Assembly: GCA_964520615.1 (NCBI GenBank) | Contig: CAZFNL010000137.1 | Coordinates: 1 to 64,000 of the forward strand | DNA length: 64,000 nucleotides | Direction of reading: 5' to 3' | DNA from: JAMCUI01 sp964520615 | GTDB taxonomy: Bacteria > Patescibacteriota > Microgenomatia > 2-02-FULL-39-11 | Shown: positions 42,884 to 52,127 of the stretch, piece by piece | Layout of the letters: each line of letters opens with the position of its first letter | Numbering within the stretch: position 1 is the first letter of the stretch | Translations under genes and position numbers: made by a program | The notes under the pieces: generated by a model | The model's input: the letters and a program-made list of their open reading frames with translations, nothing else | Database searches by the model: none | Told to the model about the DNA's origin: nothing

Positions 42884-42916
42884 TTAAAAACCGCCTGCAA
42901 ATACAATAACCTTCAT
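42884..42916 (-). pseudogene. Relic of a second nucleotidyltransferase start
   Basis: Just upstream of manC the minus strand reads MKVIVFAGGF then TAA. The surrounding bases (ccgcctgcaaatac-ataaccttcataactt) match the manC 5' end (ccacctgcaaatac-atagctttcataactt) with a few changes. It is the first ten codons of a homologous gene whose remainder is gone, or a diverged partial duplication left by recombination. Confidence 0.5.
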
Positions 42917-42932
42917 AACTTGTGTTTTACCT

Positions 42933-44048
42933 CTATGATATTTTTTCCTTCCACCATTGGTAAACCTTCTTTTTTATATTTTCCTTAAAAAAAGATTGAG
43001 AAAAACGTAAGGCATTTTCTCGACAGTAAGATGGTAAGTATTTTTTTTGTGAAAATCTCGATAAGGCCGAAATCAAACTGCGTTCGTCTCTATGATCATA
43101 TAGCTCTCCCGTCTGTCCGGATATAACTGTTTCTGCCAGTCCTCCCGCATTTAAGCCAACCACGGGTTTTCCACAGGCTTGTGCTTCAACTGATGTTAAA
43201 CCAAAATCCTCCTCCCCGGGAAATATAAGAGCTATGCTTTTCTGATAATAGCAACAAAGTTTCTCATCTGTCAAATTACTGGAAATAAAATCAATATTCT
43301 TACCTGCTATATTTTTCAGTCTTTTTTCATCTATTCCGTCACCGATAATCTTCAGTTTCCAACCAAGATGATTAAATACCCTTATCGCGTAATCAATTCC
43401 CTTATAGGGAACAAGCCTTGAAACTATCAGAAAATAATCGCCTTTACCAGTTATTTTCTTTTCCATTCTAAATATATCAGTTTTTACCGGCGGAAAAATG
43501 ATTTCGGATTCTTTTCCATAATATTTCTTTATTCTAACAGCTACAGCCTTTGATATGGCTATATATTTATCCGGTCTTTGAGATGAAATATAATCCCATC
43601 GGCGAAATGACGGTGAAGTAACCTTCATTACAATCCTTGCAACAGGATTTAAAACACCCATCCCAGGCTCTTTCAGATATTCATCATAACCACTCCAAAG
43701 ATATCTAGTTGGTGTAAGACAATAGCATATATGTAAAGTCTGTGGTTTGGTAATTATGCTTTTGGCATCAGCTGAGGAGATCGAAATTACCACGTCAAAT
43801 TTATCAAAGTCAAAAGACTCAAACGTATATGCAGTTAAAACAGGAAACAGTTCATGTTTGGTGGAAGAAAAAGGTAGACTATCCAAAAATGAAGTCTTCA
43901 CTTCAAATGCATCCGCCCATTTTGCTTTTTTCTTATCATAAACTGCAGTATAAAGCGGTGCATTAGGCCAAATCTGGTGAAGTGAAAGTAAAACTCTTTC
44001 AGCTCCGCCGAATTTATTCACCTTATCATAAACTAATGCAATTTTCAT
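42933..44048 (-). CDS. GT4-family glycosyltransferase
   Basis: A 371-residue GT-B fold retaining transferase. The N-terminal acceptor domain starts KIALVYDKVNKFGGAERVL; the C-terminal donor domain has IVSRLVPYKGIDYAI and the EX7E motif in EEDFGLTSVEAQACGKPV. LHICYCLTPTRYLW is typical of a subgroup near mannosyl- and rhamnosyltransferases. Donor and acceptor cannot be fixed. Its stop overlaps nothing downstream, while its start shares a base with the stop of the next gene (TGATG). The truncated chimera at 8182-8684 carries a copy of its C-terminus. Confidence 0.88.
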   Translation of the reverse strand: MKIALVYDKVNKFGGAERVLLSLHQIWPNAPLYTAVYDKKKAKWADAFEVKTSFLDSLPFSSTKHELFPVLTAYTFESFDFDKFDVVISISSADAKSIITKPQTLHICYCLTPTRYLWSGYDEYLKEPGMGVLNPVARIVMKVTSPSFRRWDYISSQRPDKYIAISKAVAVRIKKYYGKESEIIFPPVKTDIFRMEKKITGKGDYFLIVSRLVPYKGIDYAIRVFNHLGWKLKIIGDGIDEKRLKNIAGKNIDFISSNLTDEKLCCYYQKSIALIFPGEEDFGLTSVEAQACGKPVVGLNAGGLAETVISGQTGELYDHRDERSLISALSRFSQKKYLPSYCRENALRFSQSFFKENIKKKVYQWWKEKIS

Positions 44049-45172
44049 CAGACTTTGCCATTAAAAACATTTTCATAAAGTTCTAGTGTCTGGAAAGCAG
44101 TCTTTTTCCAGCTGTACTTTGAAAGTCTTCTTGAAGCTTTAGTTACAATTCCTCTATAAAGTTTAGAATTCATATCTAATACCCCTAAAATCCTGTCTGC
44201 AATTGCCTCGAAATTATAGGGATCAAAAAAAGGCAAATCTTTATCCCAGATTTCACGAAACACAGGTATATCTGAAATAACAGGTATCTTTCCGCAGGAA
44301 AGCGCCTCAAGCGTAGGCAAACCAAATCCTTCCATCAGTGACGGAAACACCAAACATGAGGAAAAGGTGTAAAGATTGATAAGTTGCTTATCGTTAGCCT
44401 CGCCAAAAAAAACCACGTCATTGCCTATCCCATGCTTCTGAGCGATATCTTTTAACCTTGGATAGAAGTATTTATCATCTCCTGCCAATACTAATTTATA
44501 ATCTGGCTTATTTCTTTTTATTTTTTTAAAGGCAAGAAGTGTGCGCTCCAAATTCTTATGTGGATAAGCGTTACCAACATAAAGCACATATTGAAAAGTA
44601 TAATATTTTTCCGGATGGTAATTTCTCAAAGTATTGGCAAAACTTCTATCCAAGGCATCGTAAGTGACGTGTATACGTTTTGGAGGAACCCTATAATGAT
44701 CGATGATTTCTTGTTTCGTGGTCTTGGAAATCGCGACAATCGTCTCTGCTCTTTTTATTCCCCTTGCTATGGAAAATCTATATCCTAAACGCTTTGCTTT
44801 ATATAAAACCGTAGGCAATGTGCTGGCTCTCCCGGTATCGAAATGATCAACAATTAAATCATGTATAGTCAATATGTATTTTTTTGGGTATAAAACAGGA
44901 ACATTAAAATAAGTAAAATGAGCGGCGTCAAGTCTGTCTGCCAAGAGTATTCTGGGCATGACATATTGTTCTTTTACTGTATGCCACGGGATATCAGCTA
45001 ATCTTTTGTGCCAACGTATGTTAGGAGGAGAAAACTCGTTAAATTCTTTTCTTAGCAAATATACAAAATAGTCATTCTTAATATCAATTTGAGATAACTC
45101 CTCAATAAGATTTCGTATATATCTTCCTACTCCGGTTTGATGATAAAGCCGTGCATCAATTCCTATGCGCAT
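44048..45172 (-). CDS. GT4-family glycosyltransferase
   Basis: A 374-residue retaining glycosyltransferase. IGIDARLYHQTGVGRYIRNL is the usual start of the mannosyltransferase-type subgroup; DLIVDHFDTG and YVLYVGNAYPHKNLERTL follow, with the EX7E motif in MEGFGLPTLEALSCGKIPV. Cytoplasmic, acting on a lipid-linked acceptor. It is coupled to the gene after it by a TGATG overlap. Confidence 0.88.
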   Translation of the reverse strand: MRIGIDARLYHQTGVGRYIRNLIEELSQIDIKNDYFVYLLRKEFNEFSPPNIRWHKRLADIPWHTVKEQYVMPRILLADRLDAAHFTYFNVPVLYPKKYILTIHDLIVDHFDTGRASTLPTVLYKAKRLGYRFSIARGIKRAETIVAISKTTKQEIIDHYRVPPKRIHVTYDALDRSFANTLRNYHPEKYYTFQYVLYVGNAYPHKNLERTLLAFKKIKRNKPDYKLVLAGDDKYFYPRLKDIAQKHGIGNDVVFFGEANDKQLINLYTFSSCLVFPSLMEGFGLPTLEALSCGKIPVISDIPVFREIWDKDLPFFDPYNFEAIADRILGVLDMNSKLYRGIVTKASRRLSKYSWKKTAFQTLELYENVFNGKV

Positions 45173-45191
45173 TTTTGAGATTTAAAACTTA

Positions 45192-46097
45192 TTAACCCAG
45201 TGCAGCAAGACTTAAATATTCTTTCAATTTAATTCCCCAAAGCACAACTGTCTTTATCCACACTGGATACTTTTTTTTATAATGCTTCTCGTAAAAAATC
45301 CTCATTACCTCAAATCTTGACCTTGTGGCCAAATATTTTATTTTTTTATCAGCCAAGGACAAATGTTGGCTATGCTTTTTAATACCACCCGATACGCCTT
45401 TATAATGCAGTATAGAGGTAGTTGGCACGTACATAATCTTCCATCCTGCATTTTTTACTTTATAACAAAAATCTATATCCTCTCCATACCAGAAATAGTC
45501 CTCATCCAACCAATCCACTCTTTCCCCCACTTCTCTTCTTATCAAAAGGAACGCACCGACACAACTGTCTATCTCATGAACTTGCTCCATATTCCCAAAA
45601 CCCAAGTGGTATCCGTTAAAAAATCTGCTGTAGGGAAAAAGTTTTGCCAGTCCGGCAAAATGACAAAAAGCGTTCCACGGAGTAGGAAATCCCCTATGGC
45701 AGGCATCATCTATCTGTCCTCCCGGAAGATTCACTTTACATGTGGCCGCTCCAACTTCAACATTCTTTTCCATAAATTTTAACATTATCTCAAGTGTATC
45801 TTTCTTAACAATCGTATCAGGATTAAGTAGAAGAACGTATTTACCTAGGGATTTCTTTATTGCCTGGTTATTTGCTTTTGCGAAACCGATGTTTTCACTG
45901 TTTTTTATAAGATTGAGGTAAGAAAAAGTTTTTTTTATTCTTTCTGCTTCTTTATTACCTGAATTGTTATCAACGATGATGATTTCTATCTTCTTAAATA
46001 TTATGTTGCTTCGTTCTATGGATTCGAGGCATTCAGACAAAAAACTGTAGGTATTAAAGTTGACAATTATTACAGATAAAATAATATCCCGTTTCAT
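45192..46097 (-). CDS. GT2-family glycosyltransferase (rhamnosyltransferase-like)
   Basis: A 301-residue inverting transferase with the GT-A fold: LSVIIVNFNTYSFLSECL at the start, ENIGFAKANNQAI, the DxD-like LLLNPDTIV, and DEDYFWYGEDIDFCYKVKNAGW with the catalytic-base region. This pattern is that of the rhamnosyltransferase/WbbL-like subgroup. The specific sugar is not certain. Confidence 0.87.
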   Translation of the reverse strand: MKRDIILSVIIVNFNTYSFLSECLESIERSNIIFKKIEIIIVDNNSGNKEAERIKKTFSYLNLIKNSENIGFAKANNQAIKKSLGKYVLLLNPDTIVKKDTLEIMLKFMEKNVEVGAATCKVNLPGGQIDDACHRGFPTPWNAFCHFAGLAKLFPYSRFFNGYHLGFGNMEQVHEIDSCVGAFLLIRREVGERVDWLDEDYFWYGEDIDFCYKVKNAGWKIMYVPTTSILHYKGVSGGIKKHSQHLSLADKKIKYLATRSRFEVMRIFYEKHYKKKYPVWIKTVVLWGIKLKEYLSLAALG

Positions 46098-46188
46098 AAA
46101 CTTAAAAATTTACAAATTAAATCTATTTGATGTCCTTTTGTCTAATCTCAAGGTTTTTGATGATCTTTCGACTGTAAAGCATAATCTC

Positions 46189-47376
46189 TTATATATTTTT
46201 TGCGTCCTGATATATATGGTCAAGACTTTTACCGATTCTGCTCCAGTTAAATTTATCCTCTACAAGCTTTCTCCCTTTTTCAGCCAGACTATTGTACAAC
46301 GCATGGTTAGTCAAAAGCCTTATTGATTCGTATGCCAAATCAGAGGGCGTTTCACCTATAAGCACTTCCCTACCATGTTTTGCTCCAAGTCCCTCTATCC
46401 CTGTAGATGTGCTGACAACAGGAAGACCTGTAGCCATAGCTTCCAAAATCTTGTAGCGGGTACCACCAGGGCCATAAATCGGAGCAAGAAGTATGTCAGA
46501 CTTCTTATAAGCTTCCCTTATATCTTCAACATTAGATGAAATCTGTATGTTTTTAGAACTATAAGAAGTAATCTTTGCAGTTGGAAACCTACCAACAATC
46601 CAAAGATTTATGTTCCCAAGCCTTTTTTTAATCACTGGCCAAATTTCCTCAACCAATATTGTCACGGCCTCCCTATTTTGTAACCATTTGAAATTACCTA
46701 CAAAAAGGATAGTCTTTGTTTTTTGGGAATAAGATTGTTTTCTCACATTAAAAAAATCTGTATCTACTCCATTTGGCACCAAATCCACACTCAAACCAGG
46801 TACTAATTTATGCATTACCAGTCGGTCTGACTCAGACATTGCCACCACCCGGGTTGCCTGATGCCAAAATTTTTTTTCCCAATAATGAATTTTTGTCACG
46901 TCAAAATTCATTAACCACTTAGCCGGTATAAATCTTATATTTTCCGTATAGTGCTGGTAAACTAAATACTCGATCGTCTGCTCAACCAAAATAATAGGTA
47001 TTTTTGTTGTGGGGATATTGGGCATGACATAAAAAGTTTCAGCATGTATTAGGTCAAAATGCTCCCTCTCTATAGCTCTTACTATCTTGTCTTTAAGATC
47101 TTTTTTCAGATACATACAGACAACCAGTGGATAAACTGAAATGGCTGATAATGTAAGACTTGTCGGAGACCATGGAGGACGTTTTAGAAATACCTGAACA
47201 TCAGCACAGAATTCTTTGAGTTTTGGTATATAATCTTTCTCCTTTTCTTCTCTTATAAATGAATACAGTGTCACTTCATGCTTCTTTGAGAGATATTTCA
47301 AAAGATTATAACTTCTTATTTGCCCTCCTGAAAAAAGAGGAAAAGGCAAATATGGCGTCAACATGAGTATCTTCAT
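46189..47376 (-). CDS. GT4-family glycosyltransferase
   Basis: A 395-residue retaining transferase: MLTPYLPFPLFSGGQIRSYNLLKYL, LFVGNFKWLQNREAV, and PIYGPGGTRYKILEAMATGLPVV, which resembles TuaC/WcaC and sugar transferases of the PelF/Stp1 subgroup; here the GGTRYKILEAM segment takes the place of the EX7E motif. Separated from the ligase-fusion gene by about 66 bases without visible signals. Confidence 0.85.
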   Translation of the reverse strand: MKILMLTPYLPFPLFSGGQIRSYNLLKYLSKKHEVTLYSFIREEKEKDYIPKLKEFCADVQVFLKRPPWSPTSLTLSAISVYPLVVCMYLKKDLKDKIVRAIEREHFDLIHAETFYVMPNIPTTKIPIILVEQTIEYLVYQHYTENIRFIPAKWLMNFDVTKIHYWEKKFWHQATRVVAMSESDRLVMHKLVPGLSVDLVPNGVDTDFFNVRKQSYSQKTKTILFVGNFKWLQNREAVTILVEEIWPVIKKRLGNINLWIVGRFPTAKITSYSSKNIQISSNVEDIREAYKKSDILLAPIYGPGGTRYKILEAMATGLPVVSTSTGIEGLGAKHGREVLIGETPSDLAYESIRLLTNHALYNSLAEKGRKLVEDKFNWSRIGKSLDHIYQDAKNI

Positions 47377-47442
47377 ACTAAGAGGTAGTCAGAGTAATCT
47401 GTGATAGACGTATGGCAAATCAGTACCCGCAAAAAATCATTC

Positions 47443-50400
47443 TTAATTTTTCGGAAGTTTACCATCAGGTACCAATTGAATTATGACATATTTATTTGTC
47501 AAATAGGCTATTTTGTATTTTCTTTTTGCAGGATCTGCAATTTGAGCTTCTGCCATCAGCTGTTTTGTAAGATCGTCAAAATTGACGCTTACATAGTAAT
47601 CTGCGCCCATATTAATCATTTTGTCAATTGATTCCTGCATCACCGGCCAACCGGCTCTGTGTGTTTGATAAAGAAATGCTGTATCTCCGTCATATGGTGC
47701 AATAACCAAAGCGCTTTGGGGAGTCTTGGTGTCAACAGCTCTTCCGGCCTCCACAATTTCCGGGTGATTAATATTGTAATAGTCCCTGACAAAATACCAG
47801 CCGAACATTTCAGTAAATACAATCGTCACTCCGATAAGACCAAAAACCAGTATTCCTGAACGGTATTTCCTTCCCATATCGGCAAAAAAGGTTATGCCTT
47901 TTGCCACAAATACCGCAATTATAGGAACAGTCAATATCTGGTAATAATCATGCCGTACGTTGCCTGTAGCAAAAACAGTGACATATGCCAATATTGCAAT
48001 TCCCCACAAGTAAAAAAGAAACTTGTCCTTTTTGATAGGAGCAAGAATTCCAAGTATCAAAAAAGGTAAACCCCAATATCCCAAAATCAGTCTGGACAAT
48101 CGGTCTGCAAAAAGCCAGTAGAAAAATGCACCCTTAAATCTGATGCCGTCGCCGTTGAGAAGCCAAAGATTGGCTGGTACTCCTTCAGGAAAATGACTTA
48201 TCCACCACCGCCACCATCCTAGAGGCAGCGAAGATATACCAAAAAATAATACGAGTCCTAAAAAAGATTTAACAGAAAATCCCATTTTCCTGACCCAAAG
48301 ATAAGACATCGGAAGGAAAAGAAATACCGCATACGGTTTTACCAAAAGTGCAGCAGCTGTGAAGACGCCCGCCAAAAATAGGTAGAGTATCACCTTCACG
48401 ATTTCTACAATCCTTTTTTCTCCTGAAAGTTTTAATTTCTGCTTTGAATCTAAAAATAGATCAAGAAACCAAATCATGCCAATAGAAGTACATACTAGAA
48501 GCGGATCAGGCAGTATAGTGCGGGTAAAAAAAATGTTATATGGAAGAAAAGCAAAAACAGCAGCTGCTATTGCGGCTTCTCTTCTTCCCAGGTATTTCCT
48601 GACAAGAAGAAAAAGAAATATTATTGATCCCAAAGTGGCAAAGATCGAAGTTAATCTGCCGGAAACTTCTATATTCCAACCGACAAATATTTTATCGGTT
48701 ACTACACTCAATACGTTGTATAAAGGGAATTCCACAAAACGCAGTCCCTTGGGATTGTTTTTCCCAGAGGCCACATTGGAAAGATCATCGTATGTGGGAA
48801 AAAGTATATTAATCCCGTGCTTTACATAATTTCTAGTAACAGCAGAAGTATCAGCCTGTCGCCATGAATGCCAATCAGCAAGAGGCTCATCTATCTTGTA
48901 CAGTCTGACGGTAAACGCAAAAACCAGTATGACAAGAAGTATGAATTTATCGCTTTTTATGAAACTAACTGATTTATGGATTAGACCTGATATAAACTCG
49001 CTCAAATCCGGTATTCTCGGGAAAGGGATCTCTCTTTTTCTCTCTTTTCTCAACATTTCCACTCCAGCTAAGACAAATCCCGTTATACCCCAAAACATAA
49101 ATGCTACCTTTGACGATTCGAAAACATCAATATATAGAGCGTTAACCATAAGCCCCATTAGCAATCCGGCAAACCCGATGTTTATACTGAATATAAAGGG
49201 ATCAGCAAAGAGATTCAGATTACGCCAAATGATAAATACGATAAAAAGCAGAGTTCCGAAAAACGTAATAAAACCCAAAACTCCAGTCTCACCCAAATTC
49301 CTCAAAAAATCATTATCTGTTGATTCCGCTTCTGTAAATTGTGTTGGCTGAGTCTTATTTAATGTTGAATATCCGCTACCCAAAAGCGGGTTTCGTTCAA
49401 AACCTTTTATCGCCATTGGCCATAAAGCGTCAAATCTTATGGCCGTTGATAAGTCGTATATAAAGGCCGTTTTGGAATAAGTACGAGGAACAGCCGCAAG
49501 AGAAGCGCTATTTGTACCCGTGGGCACCATAAGCGGTATATTCTTATAGACATCAATTGGCCGGTCTGGAGTGGGAGGCTGGTCACTTGATGAAGTGATT
49601 TGAGAAAGAGCTGCGTTTGGATTATTCTCCAAAAAGACGGCTTTGTCGGGCGGAGGCGGAGCACCAAGAGGAGTCAGAAGAAGTGATTTTACACCTGAAA
49701 GACGCTCATCAATCCTGAGAAATTTAGTAAATCTCTCAGACAGATCACCAAAAGACAGCATTACTAGAATAGAAAGAAATATAACCGTAAACCAACGGGT
49801 AAGAGACCAGGACATTCCCTTTTTATATGCCCAAAAGAAGAATATGACAGTGATGCCAAATAGATATGCGATAAAAGAAGTTCTTGAGGCAGTCAGTATA
49901 AGCGTCCAAAAGGCGGCAGAGATTGTTAGAAATATCAACAGTTTCAGTAATTTTCTTTTAACACCAAAAAACAAACTCCAAAGAAGCACCAACGCCATCA
50001 TAATATAAGCTGCCAGATCATAGTGGCCCCCAAAAGTTGAAAGAACTCTTGCATGAGGAGTCAGATAAAGCATCCAACCCTTAGCAAATTCCCGGTTCAT
50101 TGTCGAAAATGCAGGCCAGTAAAGATATCTTTGACCGAAGCCGTATATCGAAACAGCAACCACAGTAACAATAATAAGACCAATATATATCTTCAACTGC
50201 TTCAGACTTCTGACAGAAGAATAAAATATGAAAAAAAGGGAAAAGTACTCTATCCGTCTAGCGTAATGTAAAAACATCTTTTCAAGGTGTAATGGTATTA
50301 AAGGTACTGTATGCAGAAGAAAAACTGCAGATAGCATGGAGAGTACTCCTACTACAAGATAGGCTAATATCGGCTTAAAAAGAGGATTACCGGACAATCT

Positions 50401-50598
50401 TGTCTTCCCTCGTACCAACCACACTACCCACAGGAAAACACAAAAGCTGACTATGAAATCTTCCAGTCTGACTCTGACAATATAACCCGGGAGTATATCC
50501 CCGATGGGCAATTTAGGATAAAGAGGTATGAAAACCAAAAGAAAACCTGCTAATACTGAAAGGATGTTATCATCCAACCAACTTAAAAGCTTTGACAT
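47443..50598 (-). CDS. O-antigen ligase/polymerase (Wzy/WaaL-like) fused to a GT39 glycosyltransferase
   Basis: About 1050 residues and some twenty membrane segments. Residues 1 to about 540 are a Wzy/WaaL-type ligase: SRTSFIAYLFG, FERNPLLGSGYSTL and a long outer loop; this family joins or polymerises glycans on the outer face of the membrane. From about residue 547 a GT39/ArnT-like transferase begins (VRLYKIDEPLADWHSWRQAD, with the conserved acidic residue of the first loop; then FLPYNIFFTRTILPDPLLV). It uses polyprenyl-linked sugars. The start is ATG 50598; the frame opens with GTG-type codons at 50625 and overlaps the gene upstream. One continuous frame, so a natural fusion. Confidence 0.85.
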   Translation of the reverse strand: MSKLLSWLDDNILSVLAGFLLVFIPLYPKLPIGDILPGYIVRVRLEDFIVSFCVFLWVVWLVRGKTRLSGNPLFKPILAYLVVGVLSMLSAVFLLHTVPLIPLHLEKMFLHYARRIEYFSLFFIFYSSVRSLKQLKIYIGLIIVTVVAVSIYGFGQRYLYWPAFSTMNREFAKGWMLYLTPHARVLSTFGGHYDLAAYIMMALVLLWSLFFGVKRKLLKLLIFLTISAAFWTLILTASRTSFIAYLFGITVIFFFWAYKKGMSWSLTRWFTVIFLSILVMLSFGDLSERFTKFLRIDERLSGVKSLLLTPLGAPPPPDKAVFLENNPNAALSQITSSSDQPPTPDRPIDVYKNIPLMVPTGTNSASLAAVPRTYSKTAFIYDLSTAIRFDALWPMAIKGFERNPLLGSGYSTLNKTQPTQFTEAESTDNDFLRNLGETGVLGFITFFGTLLFIVFIIWRNLNLFADPFIFSINIGFAGLLMGLMVNALYIDVFESSKVAFMFWGITGFVLAGVEMLRKERKREIPFPRIPDLSEFISGLIHKSVSFIKSDKFILLVILVFAFTVRLYKIDEPLADWHSWRQADTSAVTRNYVKHGINILFPTYDDLSNVASGKNNPKGLRFVEFPLYNVLSVVTDKIFVGWNIEVSGRLTSIFATLGSIIFLFLLVRKYLGRREAAIAAAVFAFLPYNIFFTRTILPDPLLVCTSIGMIWFLDLFLDSKQKLKLSGEKRIVEIVKVILYLFLAGVFTAAALLVKPYAVFLFLPMSYLWVRKMGFSVKSFLGLVLFFGISSLPLGWWRWWISHFPEGVPANLWLLNGDGIRFKGAFFYWLFADRLSRLILGYWGLPFLILGILAPIKKDKFLFYLWGIAILAYVTVFATGNVRHDYYQILTVPIIAVFVAKGITFFADMGRKYRSGILVFGLIGVTIVFTEMFGWYFVRDYYNINHPEIVEAGRAVDTKTPQSALVIAPYDGDTAFLYQTHRAGWPVMQESIDKMINMGADYYVSVNFDDLTKQLMAEAQIADPAKRKYKIAYLTNKYVIIQLVPDGKLPKN

Positions 50599-51484
50599 AT
50601 AGTGAAAAACGCCTGGAGTTGCCACCGATTATACCAAATACGAGTATCCTCAGCAATGAACCGAATTTTAGAAGTAACTTCAAAGGAATTTGCTGCCAGT
50701 TTGGAAAATGTTTTTTATAGATATATATGAGTGAATTGAACTCTTCAATAATCCCCGCCTCATCGCCCATACCCGAAGCTCCTTTATGATGCACAACTTT
50801 AATAGATGGAATATAAAGAATATCAAATCCTTCTTTTTTTATGCGGAAACACCATTCTACTTCTTCAGCATACATAAAAATTTTATCATCCAGATATCCT
50901 GCCTTTTCTATCACCTTCTTTTTCACCAATAGGCATGCTCCAGATACCCAATCAACACTCCTTTTCCTTCTATAAAAACTTTTGTCTGTGACGTGATAAG
51001 GCCTTATAAATGTAGACGAAAAGGGAACATCATCAATAAATGTCATCCAGGCAAATATCTTTATCAATGTCGGGAAAAATCCGAGAGATTGCTGCAATTT
51101 ACCATTAGGAAAAACCAATTTTGTTCCTATAACTCCCGCTTCACTTTCATCTCTTGCGACTGAAAAAAGCATTCCTAACGTATTCTCAGATATGGATGTA
51201 TCACTGTTTAGAAGCAAAATAAAATCGCTATGTGCCTTCTTAAGTCCTATATTATTTGCCGCGGCAAAACCCAAATTTTCTTTATTCCTTACCAAATTTA
51301 CATTTGGAAACTCTTTCTCAATCATTTCAATAGAACTATCACTTGACGCGTTATCAATGACAATAACTTCTGACTGACCATCCTTATTCAACTCTGATTT
51401 TCCCAGAGATTTGAAGACAGACAAAAGACAATTCCTTAATATATCACAGGTATTGTAACTGACAATGATTATGGAAAGTTTCAT
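50570..51484 (-). CDS. GT2-family glycosyltransferase
   Basis: A 304-residue inverting transferase close in type to the one at 45192-46097: LSIIIVSYNTCDILRNCLL, ENLGFAAANNIGL, LLLNSDTSI, and DDKIFMYAEEVEWCFRIKKEG. The family covers rhamnosyl- and other sugar transferases. Its 3' end overlaps the start of the ligase-fusion gene by about 29 bases. Confidence 0.87.
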   Translation of the reverse strand: MKLSIIIVSYNTCDILRNCLLSVFKSLGKSELNKDGQSEVIVIDNASSDSSIEMIEKEFPNVNLVRNKENLGFAAANNIGLKKAHSDFILLLNSDTSISENTLGMLFSVARDESEAGVIGTKLVFPNGKLQQSLGFFPTLIKIFAWMTFIDDVPFSSTFIRPYHVTDKSFYRRKRSVDWVSGACLLVKKKVIEKAGYLDDKIFMYAEEVEWCFRIKKEGFDILYIPSIKVVHHKGASGMGDEAGIIEEFNSLIYIYKKHFPNWQQIPLKLLLKFGSLLRILVFGIIGGNSRRFSLYVKAFKLVG

Positions 51485-51517
51485 TATTGGTTTAAGAAAG
51501 TGATAAGGCGTACTATA

Positions 51518-52120
51518 TTACTGAAACAACCTTGCCCTACCCAATCTATAATGGGGATTTTTTATTGTTCTCTCTCCTATCACCTCTGCGGGTATCCCTC
51601 CGACAATTGAGAAGGGTTTTATATCTTTTGTCACAACAGCTCCAGCTGCCACAACCGCCCCATTTCCAATTTTTACTCCAGGCAGTATAGTTACTCTGGG
51701 ACCAATAAATACAAAGTCCCCAATTTCTACATTTTTTGAAACCGCGTGAAAATCCTCACTATCTATATCGTGCTGGGAATTATAAATGAGGACATACGAA
51801 GCAATGTCTACATGGTTTCCGATAACAAGTTTTGCCCGGCCGTCCAAAAAAGCGTGATCGCCGATTATTGAATCTTCGCCAATTGAAATGTTTCGTGGAT
51901 TAAAACAGTTAAACCACATATGTATTCTGGCACCAGTTCCTAGCTTTATACCAGCTGTCGCATATAAAACCAATCTCAGACTATGAAATGGTATATGGCC
52001 AAACAAACGTATTACCATCAGCTTAAAATCTAAAATTATACTATTTAGCCTGTTGGTAGATTTTTGAAAAACTTCTTCTCTTGTCAATTCCTTACCGTTT
52101 TTGTCTTTTAATACCACCAT
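51518..52120 (-). CDS. Hexapeptide-repeat acyltransferase (WcaF/LbH type)
   Basis: A 200-residue left-handed beta-helix protein with hexapeptide repeats (GDHAFLDGRAKLVIGNHVDI, GDFVFIGPRVTILPGVKIG, VVAAGAVVTKDI). It should acetylate a sugar using acetyl-CoA; the family includes WcaF and maltose acetyltransferases. NSQHDIDSEDFHAV holds the likely catalytic histidine. It would decorate the glycan. Confidence 0.87.
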   Translation of the reverse strand: MVVLKDKNGKELTREEVFQKSTNRLNSIILDFKLMVIRLFGHIPFHSLRLVLYATAGIKLGTGARIHMWFNCFNPRNISIGEDSIIGDHAFLDGRAKLVIGNHVDIASYVLIYNSQHDIDSEDFHAVSKNVEIGDFVFIGPRVTILPGVKIGNGAVVAAGAVVTKDIKPFSIVGGIPAEVIGERTIKNPHYRLGRARLFQ

Positions 52121-52127
52121 AATGGTC

